DNA of 64,000 bases from an uncultured Eisenbergiella sp. Its GTDB lineage: Bacteria > Bacillota > Clostridia > Lachnospirales > Lachnospiraceae. Shown here piece by piece: positions 52,481 to 61,077 of the stretch. Position numbers and translations under genes: made by a program. The stretch's first letter is position 1, and every line of letters starts with the position of its first letter. The stretch covers positions 45,532 to 109,531 of the forward strand of contig CAJUEL010000013.1 in NCBI GenBank assembly GCA_910585455.1, in the 5' to 3' direction. The notes beneath the pieces were generated by a model. The model did not search any database, was not told the origin of the DNA, and was given only the letters and a program-made list of their open reading frames with translations.

Positions 52481-53416
52481 ATGGAGCAAAAGAAAGAAGC
52501 TTTACTGGAAATTCATGACCTGTCTGTCTCCTTTCGTATGTATGAAGAGCAGGGGCTTAGGCAGAGCAATTTGCAGGTTATTTCGGATCTGCATCTGACC
52601 GTGTATCCCGGAGAGATCGTTGCGGTCGCAGGCTCCTCCGGTTCCGGCAAAAGCCTGTTGGCGTCCGCCATTCTGGGGATTCTCCCTGACAATGCTGCCG
52701 TGGGCGGACATATGCATTATAAGGGACAGGAATTGACGGCCGCTTGGCAGAAGCGGCTTCGGGGAACCGAAATCGCTCTTGTGCCCCAGTCGGTGGCTTT
52801 TCTGGATCCGCTGATGCGGGTGGGCGCGCAGGCGGACGGTCATCGCAGACCGCGCCCGGTCAGGAAACGGAAAAGCCTTTTTCATCGCCTGGGGCTGCCG
52901 GAGGAAACGGAACAGCTCTATCCCTTTCAGCTATCCGGCGGCATGGCAAGGCGTGTGCTGGTGTCCACCGCCTTGCTTGCGGATGCACAGCTTGTGATTG
53001 CGGATGAACCGACTCCCGGCATGAGCCTTCCGCAGGCGCTGGAGGCATTGCGTCTGTTTCGGGAAATGGCGGATGAGGGAAAGGCGGTCCTTTTGATCAC
53101 GCACGATATCGATCTGGCGGTGGAGTTTGCGGACCGGGTGGCGGTGTTTTACGCCGGGACCACTGTGGAGACGGCGCTTGCAGGCGATTTTAAAAAAGGT
53201 CCCGATTCGCTGCGGCATCCCTATTCCAGGGCTTTATGGAGGGCGCTGCCGCAAAACGGATTTTCTCCGATACCGGGATTTCAGCCCTATGCCCAAAATC
53301 TGCCCGCCGGCTGTCTGTTCGCGCCGCGATGTCCCCATAAAACGGCACAGTGCACGACGCAGGCGCCGCCGGTGCGTAAGGTGCGGGGCGGGGAGGTGAG
53401 ATGCTATGGCGCTTGA
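52481..53416 (+). CDS. Nickel/peptide-type ABC transporter ATPase (NikD-like)
   Basis: This 311-residue ATPase has Walker A GSSGSGKS near residue 50, signature LSGGMARR near 150, and Walker B LVIADEPT near 171. The C-terminal oligopeptide-transporter extension has the cysteine-rich CLFAPRCPHKTAQC segment. That extension is standard for Dpp/Opp/Nik ATPases. It overlaps the next gene by 11 bp. Confidence 0.88.
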   Translation: MEQKKEALLEIHDLSVSFRMYEEQGLRQSNLQVISDLHLTVYPGEIVAVAGSSGSGKSLLASAILGILPDNAAVGGHMHYKGQELTAAWQKRLRGTEIALVPQSVAFLDPLMRVGAQADGHRRPRPVRKRKSLFHRLGLPEETEQLYPFQLSGGMARRVLVSTALLADAQLVIADEPTPGMSLPQALEALRLFREMADEGKAVLLITHDIDLAVEFADRVAVFYAGTTVETALAGDFKKGPDSLRHPYSRALWRALPQNGFSPIPGFQPYAQNLPAGCLFAPRCPHKTAQCTTQAPPVRKVRGGEVRCYGA

Positions 53417-54011
53417 GGCGAGAAACGTATTTTTCCGTTACCATAAGGAGCAGCCCTGGATTCTGGAGGACTGTACGCTGAAGGTGGAAAGGGGGGAACG
53501 GCTGGCCCTGTTTGCGCCCAGCGGCTGCGGCAAGACGTCCCTCGCCCTGCTTTTGGCGGGGTACAGAAGGCCGGAAAAGGGACAGATTCTTTTGGAGGAA
53601 AGGCCGCTGCCCACAAAGGGCGTTTGTCCGGTGCAGATGATTTTTCAGCATCCTGAAAAGGCGATCAATCCCCGCTGGCGGCTGAAACGGGTGCTGGAGG
53701 AGAGCGGCACGCTTAGGGAGGATGTGCTGGACGCCTTTGGCATAGAGCAGGCATGGCTGGAACGCTTCCCGCGGGAATTGTCCGGCGGGGAGCTGCAGCG
53801 GTTTTGTGTGGCGCGGGCTTTGCTTTGCGGAGCCGACTATCTCATATGCGACGAGATCAGCACCATGCTGGATGTGATTACGCAGGCACAGATCTGGAGC
53901 GTGGTATTAAAAGAGGCGGAAAAGCGCAATATGGGAATTATTGCGATCACCCATAATGAGCGGCTGGCGGAACGGATTGCCACAAGGGTAGTGGACCTGA
54001 CAAAACGGTGA
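53406..54011 (+). CDS. Nickel/peptide-type ABC transporter ATPase (NikE-like), short form
   Basis: This 201-residue ATPase has Walker A APSGCGKTS near residue 37, the Q-loop FQHPEKAINPRW near 79, signature LSGGELQR near 121 and Walker B YLICDEIS near 141. It is shorter than usual (about 250-270) because it ends soon after the H-loop ITHNERLAERI and lacks the C-terminal extension. It completes a five-gene transporter. A short spacer with a new promoter follows. Confidence 0.88.
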   Translation: MALEARNVFFRYHKEQPWILEDCTLKVERGERLALFAPSGCGKTSLALLLAGYRRPEKGQILLEERPLPTKGVCPVQMIFQHPEKAINPRWRLKRVLEESGTLREDVLDAFGIEQAWLERFPRELSGGELQRFCVARALLCGADYLICDEISTMLDVITQAQIWSVVLKEAEKRNMGIIAITHNERLAERIATRVVDLTKR

Positions 54012-54052
54012 GTTACTTTTTACGGCGGGGATGATGCTTTCTTGTCATACGC

Positions 54053-54081
54053 TTGTAAAACTTCAGCTGCTATGGTATGAT
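54053..54081 (+). promoter_or_regulatory. Sigma-A-type promoter for the Rpn-family gene
   Basis: TTGTAA (54053-54058) and TATGAT (54076-54081) are 17 bp apart, 60 bp before the next coding start. Confidence 0.6.
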
Positions 54082-54140
54082 ACGAGTATCAGAAAAGGAT
54101 ATTTGTTTAGCGGCGGCATATAATAAAGGCGGTGAATCCT

Positions 54141-55091
54141 TTGGGAGTAAAAGATACGGCAACAACAAGATATATCAGGCAGAATGAAATTTTTGCAGAT
54201 GCATTTAACTATTTTGTATATGGAGGAGAACAGGTCATCCATCCGGAAAGCTTAAAGGAGTTGGATACCCGTGAGATAGATGTTCCTTATGGTGCGAAAA
54301 AGGGGGCAAGGCAGCCGGTACAAAGAACAAGGGATGTCATAAAATCCGTGGTTGCGATGATGGATAAAAGTACGGCATATCTGCTTTTAGCAATTGAGAA
54401 TCAGTCAAATATCCATTATGCGATGCCGGTAAAGAATATGGTTTATGATGCGCTTCAATATGCGAAGCAGGTGGAAGAAGCGACGGCTTCCCATAGATTG
54501 TCTGGTGATTATAAAGGCGCCGGAGGTGACGAATATCTTTCGGGTTTTATGAAAGAAGATCATTTATTGCCGGTGGTGACATTGGTTGTATATTTTGATT
54601 CGAAGGAGTGGGACGGTCCGCTATCAATTCATGATATGTTTTCCGGACAGGATGCAAGAGTTCTTGCACTGGTTCCGGATTATAAAGTCAATCTGATCGT
54701 ACCGGCTTTGATAGAGGATGAAGATTTTAGAAAATTTCAGAGCTCCCTGAAAGAAGTATTGTCATTTATCAAGTATGCAAGAGACAAGGATGAGTTGAGA
54801 AAGATATTGGATGCAGACGAGTCTTTCCGCCATTTGGGGAGAGCGGAGGTGGATGTATTAAATGCCTGCGTAGGTGCAAAGATAACAGTTGCTGAAAGTG
54901 AGGAGGCGATTGATGTGTGTTTGGCAATACAACAAATGAATGAGGAAGCGGCGCAGAAAGAAAGGATTTCTACATTGCTCGCTAATATCAGGAACCTTAT
55001 GGAAAAAATGGGATGGTCTGCGGAACAATCTATGGATGTGCTGAGTGTTTCCGACAATGACCGAAAGGCGCTTTGGAAGATGCTTAAGTAA
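54141..55091 (+). CDS. Rpn-family PD-(D/E)XK nuclease / putative transposase
   Basis: This 316-residue protein belongs to the Rpn/PDDEXK group found in many copies in Clostridia. NEIFADAFNYFVYGGEQV at the start, YLLLAIENQSNIHYAMP (ExQ of the nuclease core, near residue 92) and MVYDALQYAKQV are characteristic. Rpn proteins can promote RecA-independent recombination, and some may act in defence. I prefer TTG 54141, which gives MGVKDTATTRYIRQ, over the in-frame GTG at 54132. Composition is AT-richer than the nik genes before it, consistent with mobility. Confidence 0.82.
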   Translation: MGVKDTATTRYIRQNEIFADAFNYFVYGGEQVIHPESLKELDTREIDVPYGAKKGARQPVQRTRDVIKSVVAMMDKSTAYLLLAIENQSNIHYAMPVKNMVYDALQYAKQVEEATASHRLSGDYKGAGGDEYLSGFMKEDHLLPVVTLVVYFDSKEWDGPLSIHDMFSGQDARVLALVPDYKVNLIVPALIEDEDFRKFQSSLKEVLSFIKYARDKDELRKILDADESFRHLGRAEVDVLNACVGAKITVAESEEAIDVCLAIQQMNEEAAQKERISTLLANIRNLMEKMGWSAEQSMDVLSVSDNDRKALWKMLK

Positions 55092-55261
55092 AATGTAAGT
55101 TACTATTCAGACAGGTCTGCGCGTACTGTGAAAAAACATGGTGGTAACAGGCAGCATCCGGCGAATAGGAGCAGGGAAAGCGGCAACACTGAAAGACATA
55201 GGAAACGACAATCCTTTTGCCGTTTTCTATAGAACATGTGAAAAGGGAGAGAGAGGTCATG

Positions 55262-55894
55262 ATGAAAAAGGGTTTTTGTATGGATGGCGTAAGAAGGTGG
55301 AAGGGCATCGCCCTTCTGGCAGGCATGGCGGTGCTGCTGACAGCGTGCGGCAGTGCATCGCAAAAGAATGAAAATGCGTCCGGCGGAAACGATGCCGGGC
55401 AGGAAACGGAAGCACAGGGCGGCTACCGGGACGATGTGGCGACAACGGATCTGCAGGCGGCGGTGGCGCAGGAGCTGGGCGACAATTACTGGCCGGATAT
55501 GGAAGTGCCTGCGGAGCTTTTAGAGGATACCTTCGGCGTTTCCGCGGATCTGTACGAGGAGATTTTTGCGCAGGTGCCGATGATTTCCGCCAATGTGGAT
55601 ACGCTGGTCATCGTGAAGGCAAAGGAAGGAAGCGAGGCGCAGGTGGAGCAGGCGCTGCAGGCCTATAAGGAATACAATACCACCGAGGCGCTGCAGTATC
55701 CCATGAATATGGGCAAGGTGCAGGCGGCGCAGATCGCCTCCTACGGACGGTATGTCTGCTTTGTGCAGCTGGGCGCGGAGGTACCGGAAGCAGAAGACGG
55801 GAGCGAAGAGGATGGCGACGCGGCGGCGATTTTACATTGTGAGAAGGAAAACGCAAAGGCGTTGGCTGTGATTGAGGAAATGCTGAAAAAATGA
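55262..55894 (+). CDS. DUF4358 family lipoprotein
   Basis: The 210-residue product has a signal peptide with lipobox LLTAC (Cys29), an acidic Gly/Glu-rich linker and a C-terminal DUF4358 domain (VDTLVIVKAKEGSEAQVEQA, followed by a helix). The family is typical of Lachnospiraceae-type genomes and has no proven function. ATG 55262 is five bases after GAGAGAGG; 55259 is also possible. It overlaps the MBOAT gene by 4 bp and so probably works at the cell surface with it. Confidence 0.82.
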   Translation: MKKGFCMDGVRRWKGIALLAGMAVLLTACGSASQKNENASGGNDAGQETEAQGGYRDDVATTDLQAAVAQELGDNYWPDMEVPAELLEDTFGVSADLYEEIFAQVPMISANVDTLVIVKAKEGSEAQVEQALQAYKEYNTTEALQYPMNMGKVQAAQIASYGRYVCFVQLGAEVPEAEDGSEEDGDAAAILHCEKENAKALAVIEEMLKK

Positions 55895-57321
55895 TATTTT
55901 CCAGTTTGTTGTTTATTTTCCGGTTTTTTCCGGTATTTTTCATCCTGTATTTTCTGGCTCCCCGGAGGGCAAAAAATTTTGTCCTCTTTTTGGGGAGTCT
56001 TGTTTTTTATGCCTGGGGGGAACCGGTCTATGTGGGGCTGATGCTGTTTTCCTCGGTTTCCGATTATTGCTGCGGCATTTTTCTGGAAAGGGCGCAGGCA
56101 GCGGGAAGAGAGAGGCGGGCGAAGGGATTTTTGATCGCCTCCCTTGCGATCAATCTGGCTTTGCTGGGATTTTTCAAATACGCGGATTTTCTGATCGGCG
56201 CAGGTAACGCCTGCTTTGGCGTGGAGATTCCGCTTTTGGGACTGCCGTTGCCTGTGGGAATTTCCTTTTACACGTTCCAGACCATGTCCTATACGATCGA
56301 CGTATACCGAAAGAAGACACCGGCGCAGAGAAATTTCATCTCCTTCGGCGCTTACGTGACCATGTTTCCCCAGCTGATCGCCGGGCCGATCGTGCAGTAC
56401 AAAAGCGTGGCTAAGGAGCTGGAGGACCGGCATGTCACTGCAAAAGGGCTGTGGGAGGGCATCCGGCGCTTTTGCCTGGGACTTGGGAAAAAAGTGCTGC
56501 TTGCCAATCAGGCGGGGGCGCTGTATGAACTGATCGGCAGCCGCATGGCGGGCGGTCTTTCGGTGCTGGCGGCGTGGATTGGAATTTTGTGCTTTGCTTT
56601 TCAGATTTATTTTGATTTTGGCGGTTATTCCGATATGGCGGTGGGCATGGGGAAAATGATGGGCTTTTCTTTTCCGGAAAATTTCAATTATCCCTATGTG
56701 GCGCGCAGCGTGACGGATTTCTGGCGGCGCTGGCATATGTCGCTGTCGGGATGGTTTCGGGAATACGTCTATATTCCGCTGGGCGGAAACCGCCGGGGAC
56801 CTGGGCGGCAGATTTTCAATATTCTGGTAGTCTGGATGCTGACCGGCATCTGGCATGGCGCGTCCTGGAATTTTCTGTTCTGGGGGCTGTGGTTCGGATT
56901 TTTTCTGATACTGGAAAAAATGTGGCTGGCAAAGGTCCTGGAGCGTCTGCCGCGCATGGCGGGCGTCCTGTTTACATGGCTCGTGGTGCTGGGCGGCTGG
57001 GTGCTGTTTTCCTGCACGGACACAGAGCAGCTGGCGCTTTGGGCAAGGGCGCTTTTCGGGCTGGGAGGAGCCGGGCTCTGGGACAGGGGCATTTTGTATG
57101 AGCTGACCAGCAACGCGGGACTGTTTGTGCTGCTCGCCCTTGGGGCGACACCGCTGCCTGCCGGGCTGTGCCGCCGGATTTTTGGGAAAAAGGGCGCGTC
57201 CGGGGAAAAAACCGGATGGCGCAGCGTGTGCGAAACGCTCTGGACGCTGTTTGTATTTGGCCTGTCGGTGGCGTTTCTGGTGGATGACAGCTATAATCCG
57301 TTTTTGTATTTCCGTTTCTGA
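55891..57321 (+). CDS. MBOAT-family membrane O-acyltransferase (AlgI/DltB-like)
   Basis: This 476-residue polytopic protein has the MBOAT core: PLPVGISFYTFQTMSYTIDV near residue 130, FPQLIAGPIVQY near 160, DFWRRWHMSLSGWFREYVY near 275 and the catalytic histidine in GIWHGASWNF near 322. Members move acetyl groups to exported polysaccharides or teichoic acids. The pairing with a DHHW/AlgJ-like protein downstream points to cell-surface polymer O-acetylation. Confidence 0.92.
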   Translation: MIFSSLLFIFRFFPVFFILYFLAPRRAKNFVLFLGSLVFYAWGEPVYVGLMLFSSVSDYCCGIFLERAQAAGRERRAKGFLIASLAINLALLGFFKYADFLIGAGNACFGVEIPLLGLPLPVGISFYTFQTMSYTIDVYRKKTPAQRNFISFGAYVTMFPQLIAGPIVQYKSVAKELEDRHVTAKGLWEGIRRFCLGLGKKVLLANQAGALYELIGSRMAGGLSVLAAWIGILCFAFQIYFDFGGYSDMAVGMGKMMGFSFPENFNYPYVARSVTDFWRRWHMSLSGWFREYVYIPLGGNRRGPGRQIFNILVVWMLTGIWHGASWNFLFWGLWFGFFLILEKMWLAKVLERLPRMAGVLFTWLVVLGGWVLFSCTDTEQLALWARALFGLGGAGLWDRGILYELTSNAGLFVLLALGATPLPAGLCRRIFGKKGASGEKTGWRSVCETLWTLFVFGLSVAFLVDDSYNPFLYFRF

Positions 57322-57348
57322 GGCGATTTCCCATGAAAGGAGGCTGAC

Positions 57349-58470
57349 ATGAAAAAGGAATGGCTTTTGCCGCTGGTTTTTGTCTGCTGTATGGCGGTGT
57401 TTCTGGCGGCGGATATCGCTGTGCCGGACAGGATATTTTCGGCGCAGGAGAATCGGAGGCTGGCGCAGAAGCCAGCGTTTTCGGTGAATGCTATGCTGGA
57501 TAAAAGCTTTATGGAGCAGTATGAAGCGTATGTCACCGACCAGTTTCCGGGGCGGGATGGGTTTATCGCCCTCAAAACCTTTGCCCAGCGGCTTCTGGGG
57601 AAAAAGGATGTGAACGGCGTCTATTTCGCGCCCGGCAACACGCTGGTGGAGCGGCATGGGACAGAGACGGTGGATATGGAAAAGGCAAACCGCAAGAGCG
57701 CGCGCATGGTGGAGCAGGCTTTGGCCATACAGGACATGATTGCAGGCAGGGTGGGCGTGATGCTCGTGCCCTCCGCGGACAGCGTACAGGCCTGGCGGCT
57801 TCCGGCTTTTGCGGAAAGCTTTGACCAGGAGGGCTGGATTGACAGCGTAGGCTCCCTCGCCCGGGAGGCAGGGATAACGGCGGTGGATGCTTACGGGGCG
57901 CTTGCCGCGCACGAAAAAGAGGATATTTTCTATGGGACGGATCATCACTGGACGACGCTGGGAGCTTTTTACGGTTATCAGGCATGGGCAAAGGCCTGGG
58001 GCCTGCCGGCGGCAGAGCTTACAGAGTATGAGCGGACGGTGGTCAGGGAGGATTTTCTGGGAACGCTGCAGGCGAAGGTGAATCTGTCCGTGACGCCAGA
58101 CAGGATAGAACGTTTTGACCGGACCGGAGAGGGAGAACACAGGCTGCGCCTGGTCTATGAGAAGCAGGAGGCAGCTTCCTGCTATTTCTATGAAAAGCTG
58201 CAGACGAAGGATGCCTATACCTTTTTTCTGGGCGGGAATTATCCGGTGGCAGAAATCGAAGGGGACAGGGATGCAGGCAGGAGCATTATGCTGATCAAGG
58301 ATTCCTTTGCCAACTGCTTCGCGCCCTTTCTTACCCGGGACTACGCAAGGATATGGCTTGTGGACAGGCGGTATTACCGGGGAGATGTGACAGAGCTGAT
58401 CAGAGAATATCAGCCGGAAGATGTGCTGTATCTTTACAATGTGTTTCAGTTTGTGGAGGAATCAGGCTGA
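57349..58470 (+). CDS. DHHW family SGNH-like protein (AlgJ/AlgX-type partner)
   Basis: This 373-residue protein has an N-terminal signal-anchor helix (LLPLVFVCCMAVFLAADIAV) and an extracytoplasmic domain with the family motif YGTDHHWTTLGA near residue 198. A late LIKDSFANCFAPFL holds the serine of SGNH-like acetyltransferases. It probably receives acetyl groups from the MBOAT partner and passes them to a polymer. The start follows AAAGGAGGCTGAC. Confidence 0.88.
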   Translation: MKKEWLLPLVFVCCMAVFLAADIAVPDRIFSAQENRRLAQKPAFSVNAMLDKSFMEQYEAYVTDQFPGRDGFIALKTFAQRLLGKKDVNGVYFAPGNTLVERHGTETVDMEKANRKSARMVEQALAIQDMIAGRVGVMLVPSADSVQAWRLPAFAESFDQEGWIDSVGSLAREAGITAVDAYGALAAHEKEDIFYGTDHHWTTLGAFYGYQAWAKAWGLPAAELTEYERTVVREDFLGTLQAKVNLSVTPDRIERFDRTGEGEHRLRLVYEKQEAASCYFYEKLQTKDAYTFFLGGNYPVAEIEGDRDAGRSIMLIKDSFANCFAPFLTRDYARIWLVDRRYYRGDVTELIREYQPEDVLYLYNVFQFVEESG

Positions 58471-58511
58471 TCGATAGGTTTTGACTATACAAATGAATTG
58501 AGCATAAGTAT

Positions 58512-58540
58512 TTGCTTTTCCGCTGTTTTTCCTCTATACT
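58512..58540 (+). promoter_or_regulatory. Promoter upstream of the lipoprotein relic and aldo/keto reductase
   Basis: TTGCTT (58512-58517) and TATACT (58535-58540) are 17 bp apart. Confidence 0.5.
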
Positions 58541-58571
58541 GAAACCAGGATTCAGCAAGGGAGGAAATCCT

Positions 58572-58677
58572 ATGAAAAAATAATTTGTATGACGCTGCTT
58601 GTGGTATTGTTTACGATGGCGGCCTGTGGAAGCGGCAGCAACTGGTTTCTGAAAGGATTGAGAGGAGAGAATGTATG
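58572..58677 (+). pseudogene. Decayed lipoprotein gene (signal peptide only)
   Basis: After the good ribosome binding site GGGAGGAAATCCT, an ATG opens into AAAAAATAA and stops. Restoring one A in the run gives a lipoprotein start MKKIICMTLLVVLFTMAAC, followed by GSGSNW. This frame then runs on to a stop overlapping the next gene. It is a frameshifted and truncated remnant of a lipoprotein gene. The site may still act as an upstream untranslated leader for the reductase. Confidence 0.6.
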
Positions 58678-59808
58678 ATTTATAAAAAATTTCAGGATAT
58701 TCAATTATCCGGTCTGGGACTTGGCATGATGCGTCTGCCTGTGCTGGATGGCAATGACGGAGCAGTGGATGAGGACGCTGCCGCAGAGCTGATAGATTGC
58801 GCTTATAAGAGCGGGATTAATTATTTTGATACGGCATGGGGATACCACGACGGCAATTCGGAGCTGGTTGCGGGAAAATATCTTTCCAGATATCCGCGGG
58901 AAAGCTATCATCTTGCCAGCAAATTTCCGGGCTATGACCTTTCCAACATGCACAGGGTGGAAGAAATCTTTGAGCAGCAGCTGAAAAAATGCCAGACCTC
59001 ATATTTTGATTTTTATTTGTTCCACAATGTCTATGAAGGAAACATTGACGCATATCTTGATCCCCGGCATGGGATTTTGGAGTATTTGTTAAAGCAGAAG
59101 GAAAACGGCCGTATACGGCATCTGGGCTTTTCGGCTCATGGCAGTACAGAGGTGATTCAACGTTTTCTGGAAGCCTGCGGCCGGCATATGGAATTCTGCC
59201 AGCTTCAGCTTAACTATATGGATTGGCATTTCCAGAATGCGCAGGAGAAGGCCGCCATTTTGCAGAAAGCCGGTATCCCGATCTGGGTTATGGAACCGCT
59301 GCGGGGCGGAAAGCTCGCGAAGGTCTCCGAAGAATTTACGGCGGCATTGCAGTCCATGCGTCCAGAGGAGACGGTTCCCGGGTGGGCATTCCGCTTTTTG
59401 CAGAGTATTCCGGGCGTGACCATGGTGCTGTCCGGGATGTCCAATATGGAGCAGTTAAAAGCGAATATTGCTACATATGAGACGGATGAGCCTTTGAGCG
59501 CGGAAGAATTTGACGCGCTGGTAAATTATGCGGATGAAGAGACCAGAAAGGGAGGACTTCCCTGTACGGCCTGCCATTATTGCACCAGTCATTGCCCGAA
59601 GGGACTTCCGATTCCGGAGCTGATTGCTCTGTACAATGAACACAAAGTTACGGGCGGCGGTTTTATTGCGCCTATGGCGGTGAGCAGTATGCCGCAGGAA
59701 AAGCGCCCGGCAAACTGCATCGGATGCAAGGGATGCGAACAGGTTTGCCCGCAGCAGATTAAGATTTCCGGGATGATGAGAGATTTTACTTCTATGATCG
59801 GAATGTAG
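58675..59808 (+). CDS. Aldo/keto reductase with C-terminal 4Fe-4S motifs
   Basis: This 377-residue protein joins an aldo/keto reductase barrel (LGLGMMRLPV, FDTAWGYHDGNSE, LASKFPG, LFHNVYEG) to a C-terminal ferredoxin-like region with CTACHYCTSHCP and CIGCKGCEQVCP. Such fusions are common in anaerobes, and their substrates are mostly unknown. The ATG at 58675 follows GAGAGGAGAGAATGT. A LysR regulator follows in the same direction. Confidence 0.9.
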   Translation: MIYKKFQDIQLSGLGLGMMRLPVLDGNDGAVDEDAAAELIDCAYKSGINYFDTAWGYHDGNSELVAGKYLSRYPRESYHLASKFPGYDLSNMHRVEEIFEQQLKKCQTSYFDFYLFHNVYEGNIDAYLDPRHGILEYLLKQKENGRIRHLGFSAHGSTEVIQRFLEACGRHMEFCQLQLNYMDWHFQNAQEKAAILQKAGIPIWVMEPLRGGKLAKVSEEFTAALQSMRPEETVPGWAFRFLQSIPGVTMVLSGMSNMEQLKANIATYETDEPLSAEEFDALVNYADEETRKGGLPCTACHYCTSHCPKGLPIPELIALYNEHKVTGGGFIAPMAVSSMPQEKRPANCIGCKGCEQVCPQQIKISGMMRDFTSMIGM

Positions 59809-59844
59809 CAGGGGAAATAGTGGAGTGCCGAAAGGAATTTACAT

Positions 59845-60729
59845 ATGGAAATCAGGGTCCTTCGTTATTTTCTTACCGTAGTCAGGGAAGAAAGCATTAC
59901 AAAGGCCGCAGAAGTTTTGCATATTACACAGCCGACGCTTTCCCGGCAGCTTGCGCAGATGGAGGAAGAGATTGGTGTCAGGTTGTTTGACAGGGGGACA
60001 CGCAAGATCCTGCTGACGAATGAAGGGCTTCTGCTCCGCCGCCGGGCAGAGGAAATTCTGCAGTTGGTTGATAAAACAGAAAAAGAATTGGTAGAGCAGG
60101 AAGAACAGGTGGAGGGAAAAATTTCTATTGGATGCGGGGAAGTTGCTTCTGTGCAGATGCTCCCGGATCTGATTCGTAATTTCCATCAGAAATATCCTCT
60201 TGTTACTTTTGATTTATTTACGGCGACTGCGGATATGGTAAAAGAGCAGATGGATAAGGGACTGCTTGATTTAGGATTGCTCCTGGAACCGGCCCCGATG
60301 GGGGAATATGAGTTTATCCGCCTGGGCATGAAAGAAAGATGGGTAGTTTTGATGCCGCCGGATGATCCGCTTGCAGGAAAAAAGTATGTCACGGCAGACC
60401 AACTGGCAGACCTGCCGTTGATTCTTCCGCGAAGGATGCAGGTGCAAAGTGAACTGGCAAGCTGGTTTGGGGACTATTATAAAAATCTGAATATCCTGTT
60501 TACCAGCAATCTGAGCACCAACGGTGCGGTCATGGTAAGCAGGGGGCTGGCATATTCTCTGGTCATTGAGGGCGCGGTTCCTTTTTGGGATTCATCAAAG
60601 ATTGTCTGCCGGCCGCTGTATCCGGAGCTTATGGCAACGTGCGTTCTGGCATGGAAACGGGAACAGCCGTTTAGCCTGGCGGCGACAAAATTTATAGAAC
60701 ACGCAAAATGTTTTTTAAACCATGCCTGA
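59845..60729 (+). CDS. LysR-family transcriptional regulator, paralogue of the one at 19906
   Basis: This 294-residue protein starts MEIRVLRYFLTVVREESI and continues TKAAEVLHITQPTLSRQ, nearly the same DNA-binding helix as the regulator at 19.9 kb. The C-terminal effector domain is also related. The start follows CGAAAGGAATTTACAT. The likely targets are the aldo/keto reductase before it and the palindrome-bearing promoter after it. Confidence 0.93.
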   Translation: MEIRVLRYFLTVVREESITKAAEVLHITQPTLSRQLAQMEEEIGVRLFDRGTRKILLTNEGLLLRRRAEEILQLVDKTEKELVEQEEQVEGKISIGCGEVASVQMLPDLIRNFHQKYPLVTFDLFTATADMVKEQMDKGLLDLGLLLEPAPMGEYEFIRLGMKERWVVLMPPDDPLAGKKYVTADQLADLPLILPRRMQVQSELASWFGDYYKNLNILFTSNLSTNGAVMVSRGLAYSLVIEGAVPFWDSSKIVCRPLYPELMATCVLAWKREQPFSLAATKFIEHAKCFLNHA

Positions 60730-60760
60730 AAAGCATTGGTGACTCATAAAAACTGAGTAT

Positions 60761-60789
60761 TTGATATGCATTGGGCATATGGCTATAAT
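60761..60789 (+). promoter_or_regulatory. Promoter with an embedded inverted repeat
   Basis: TTGATA (60761-60766) and TATAAT (60784-60789) are 17 bp apart. ATATGC / GCATAT (60764-60780) forms a palindrome that covers the end of the -35 and the spacer, a natural operator position. Another palindrome, ACTCA / TGAGT, lies just upstream at 60742-60758. Confidence 0.65.
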
Positions 60790-60857
60790 GTAAGTGCAGG
60801 GATGAGGCAGGCAGCTTCGGAACCGCGCTTACATTTTTTTAGGAGGGGATGTTTTTC

Positions 60858-61058
60858 ATGGAGCCAGACATTTATGTTCTTTCCAAAGCCGGATTCAGTA
60901 AGGAGCGGATCGAGGAAATAACCAGGTGCGATGATAAGGAGATACAGATACGGATGCTGCGGAAATGCCGGTATCAATTACTGGATGAAATACATGGAAA
61001 GCAGCAGTCCCTTGATGAGATTGATTATATCATCTGCAAAATGAAAGAACAAAAATAG
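60858..61058 (+). CDS. Small hypothetical helical protein
   Basis: This 66-residue acidic-basic protein starts MEPDIYVLSKAGFSKERIEE. A second half rich in Lys, Gln and Ile (QIRMLRKCRYQLLDEIHGKQ) looks helical. It has no signal or membrane segment. The ATG at 60858 is nine bases after AGGAGGGG, whereas the in-frame ATG at 60849 touches that site and is unlikely. It precedes a lipoprotein-flavodoxin gene with which it probably shares a transcript. Confidence 0.7.
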   Translation: MEPDIYVLSKAGFSKERIEEITRCDDKEIQIRMLRKCRYQLLDEIHGKQQSLDEIDYIICKMKEQK

Positions 61059-61077
61059 AAACGAATGGAGGTGTTTT

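Noticed and set aside
55741..58140. A 799-codon open frame on the minus strand opposite the DUF4358, MBOAT and DHHW genes
   Set aside because: It is very rich in His, Pro, Arg and Gln with no domain, and it mirrors three well-supported genes on the plus strand. It is a by-product of their codon use.
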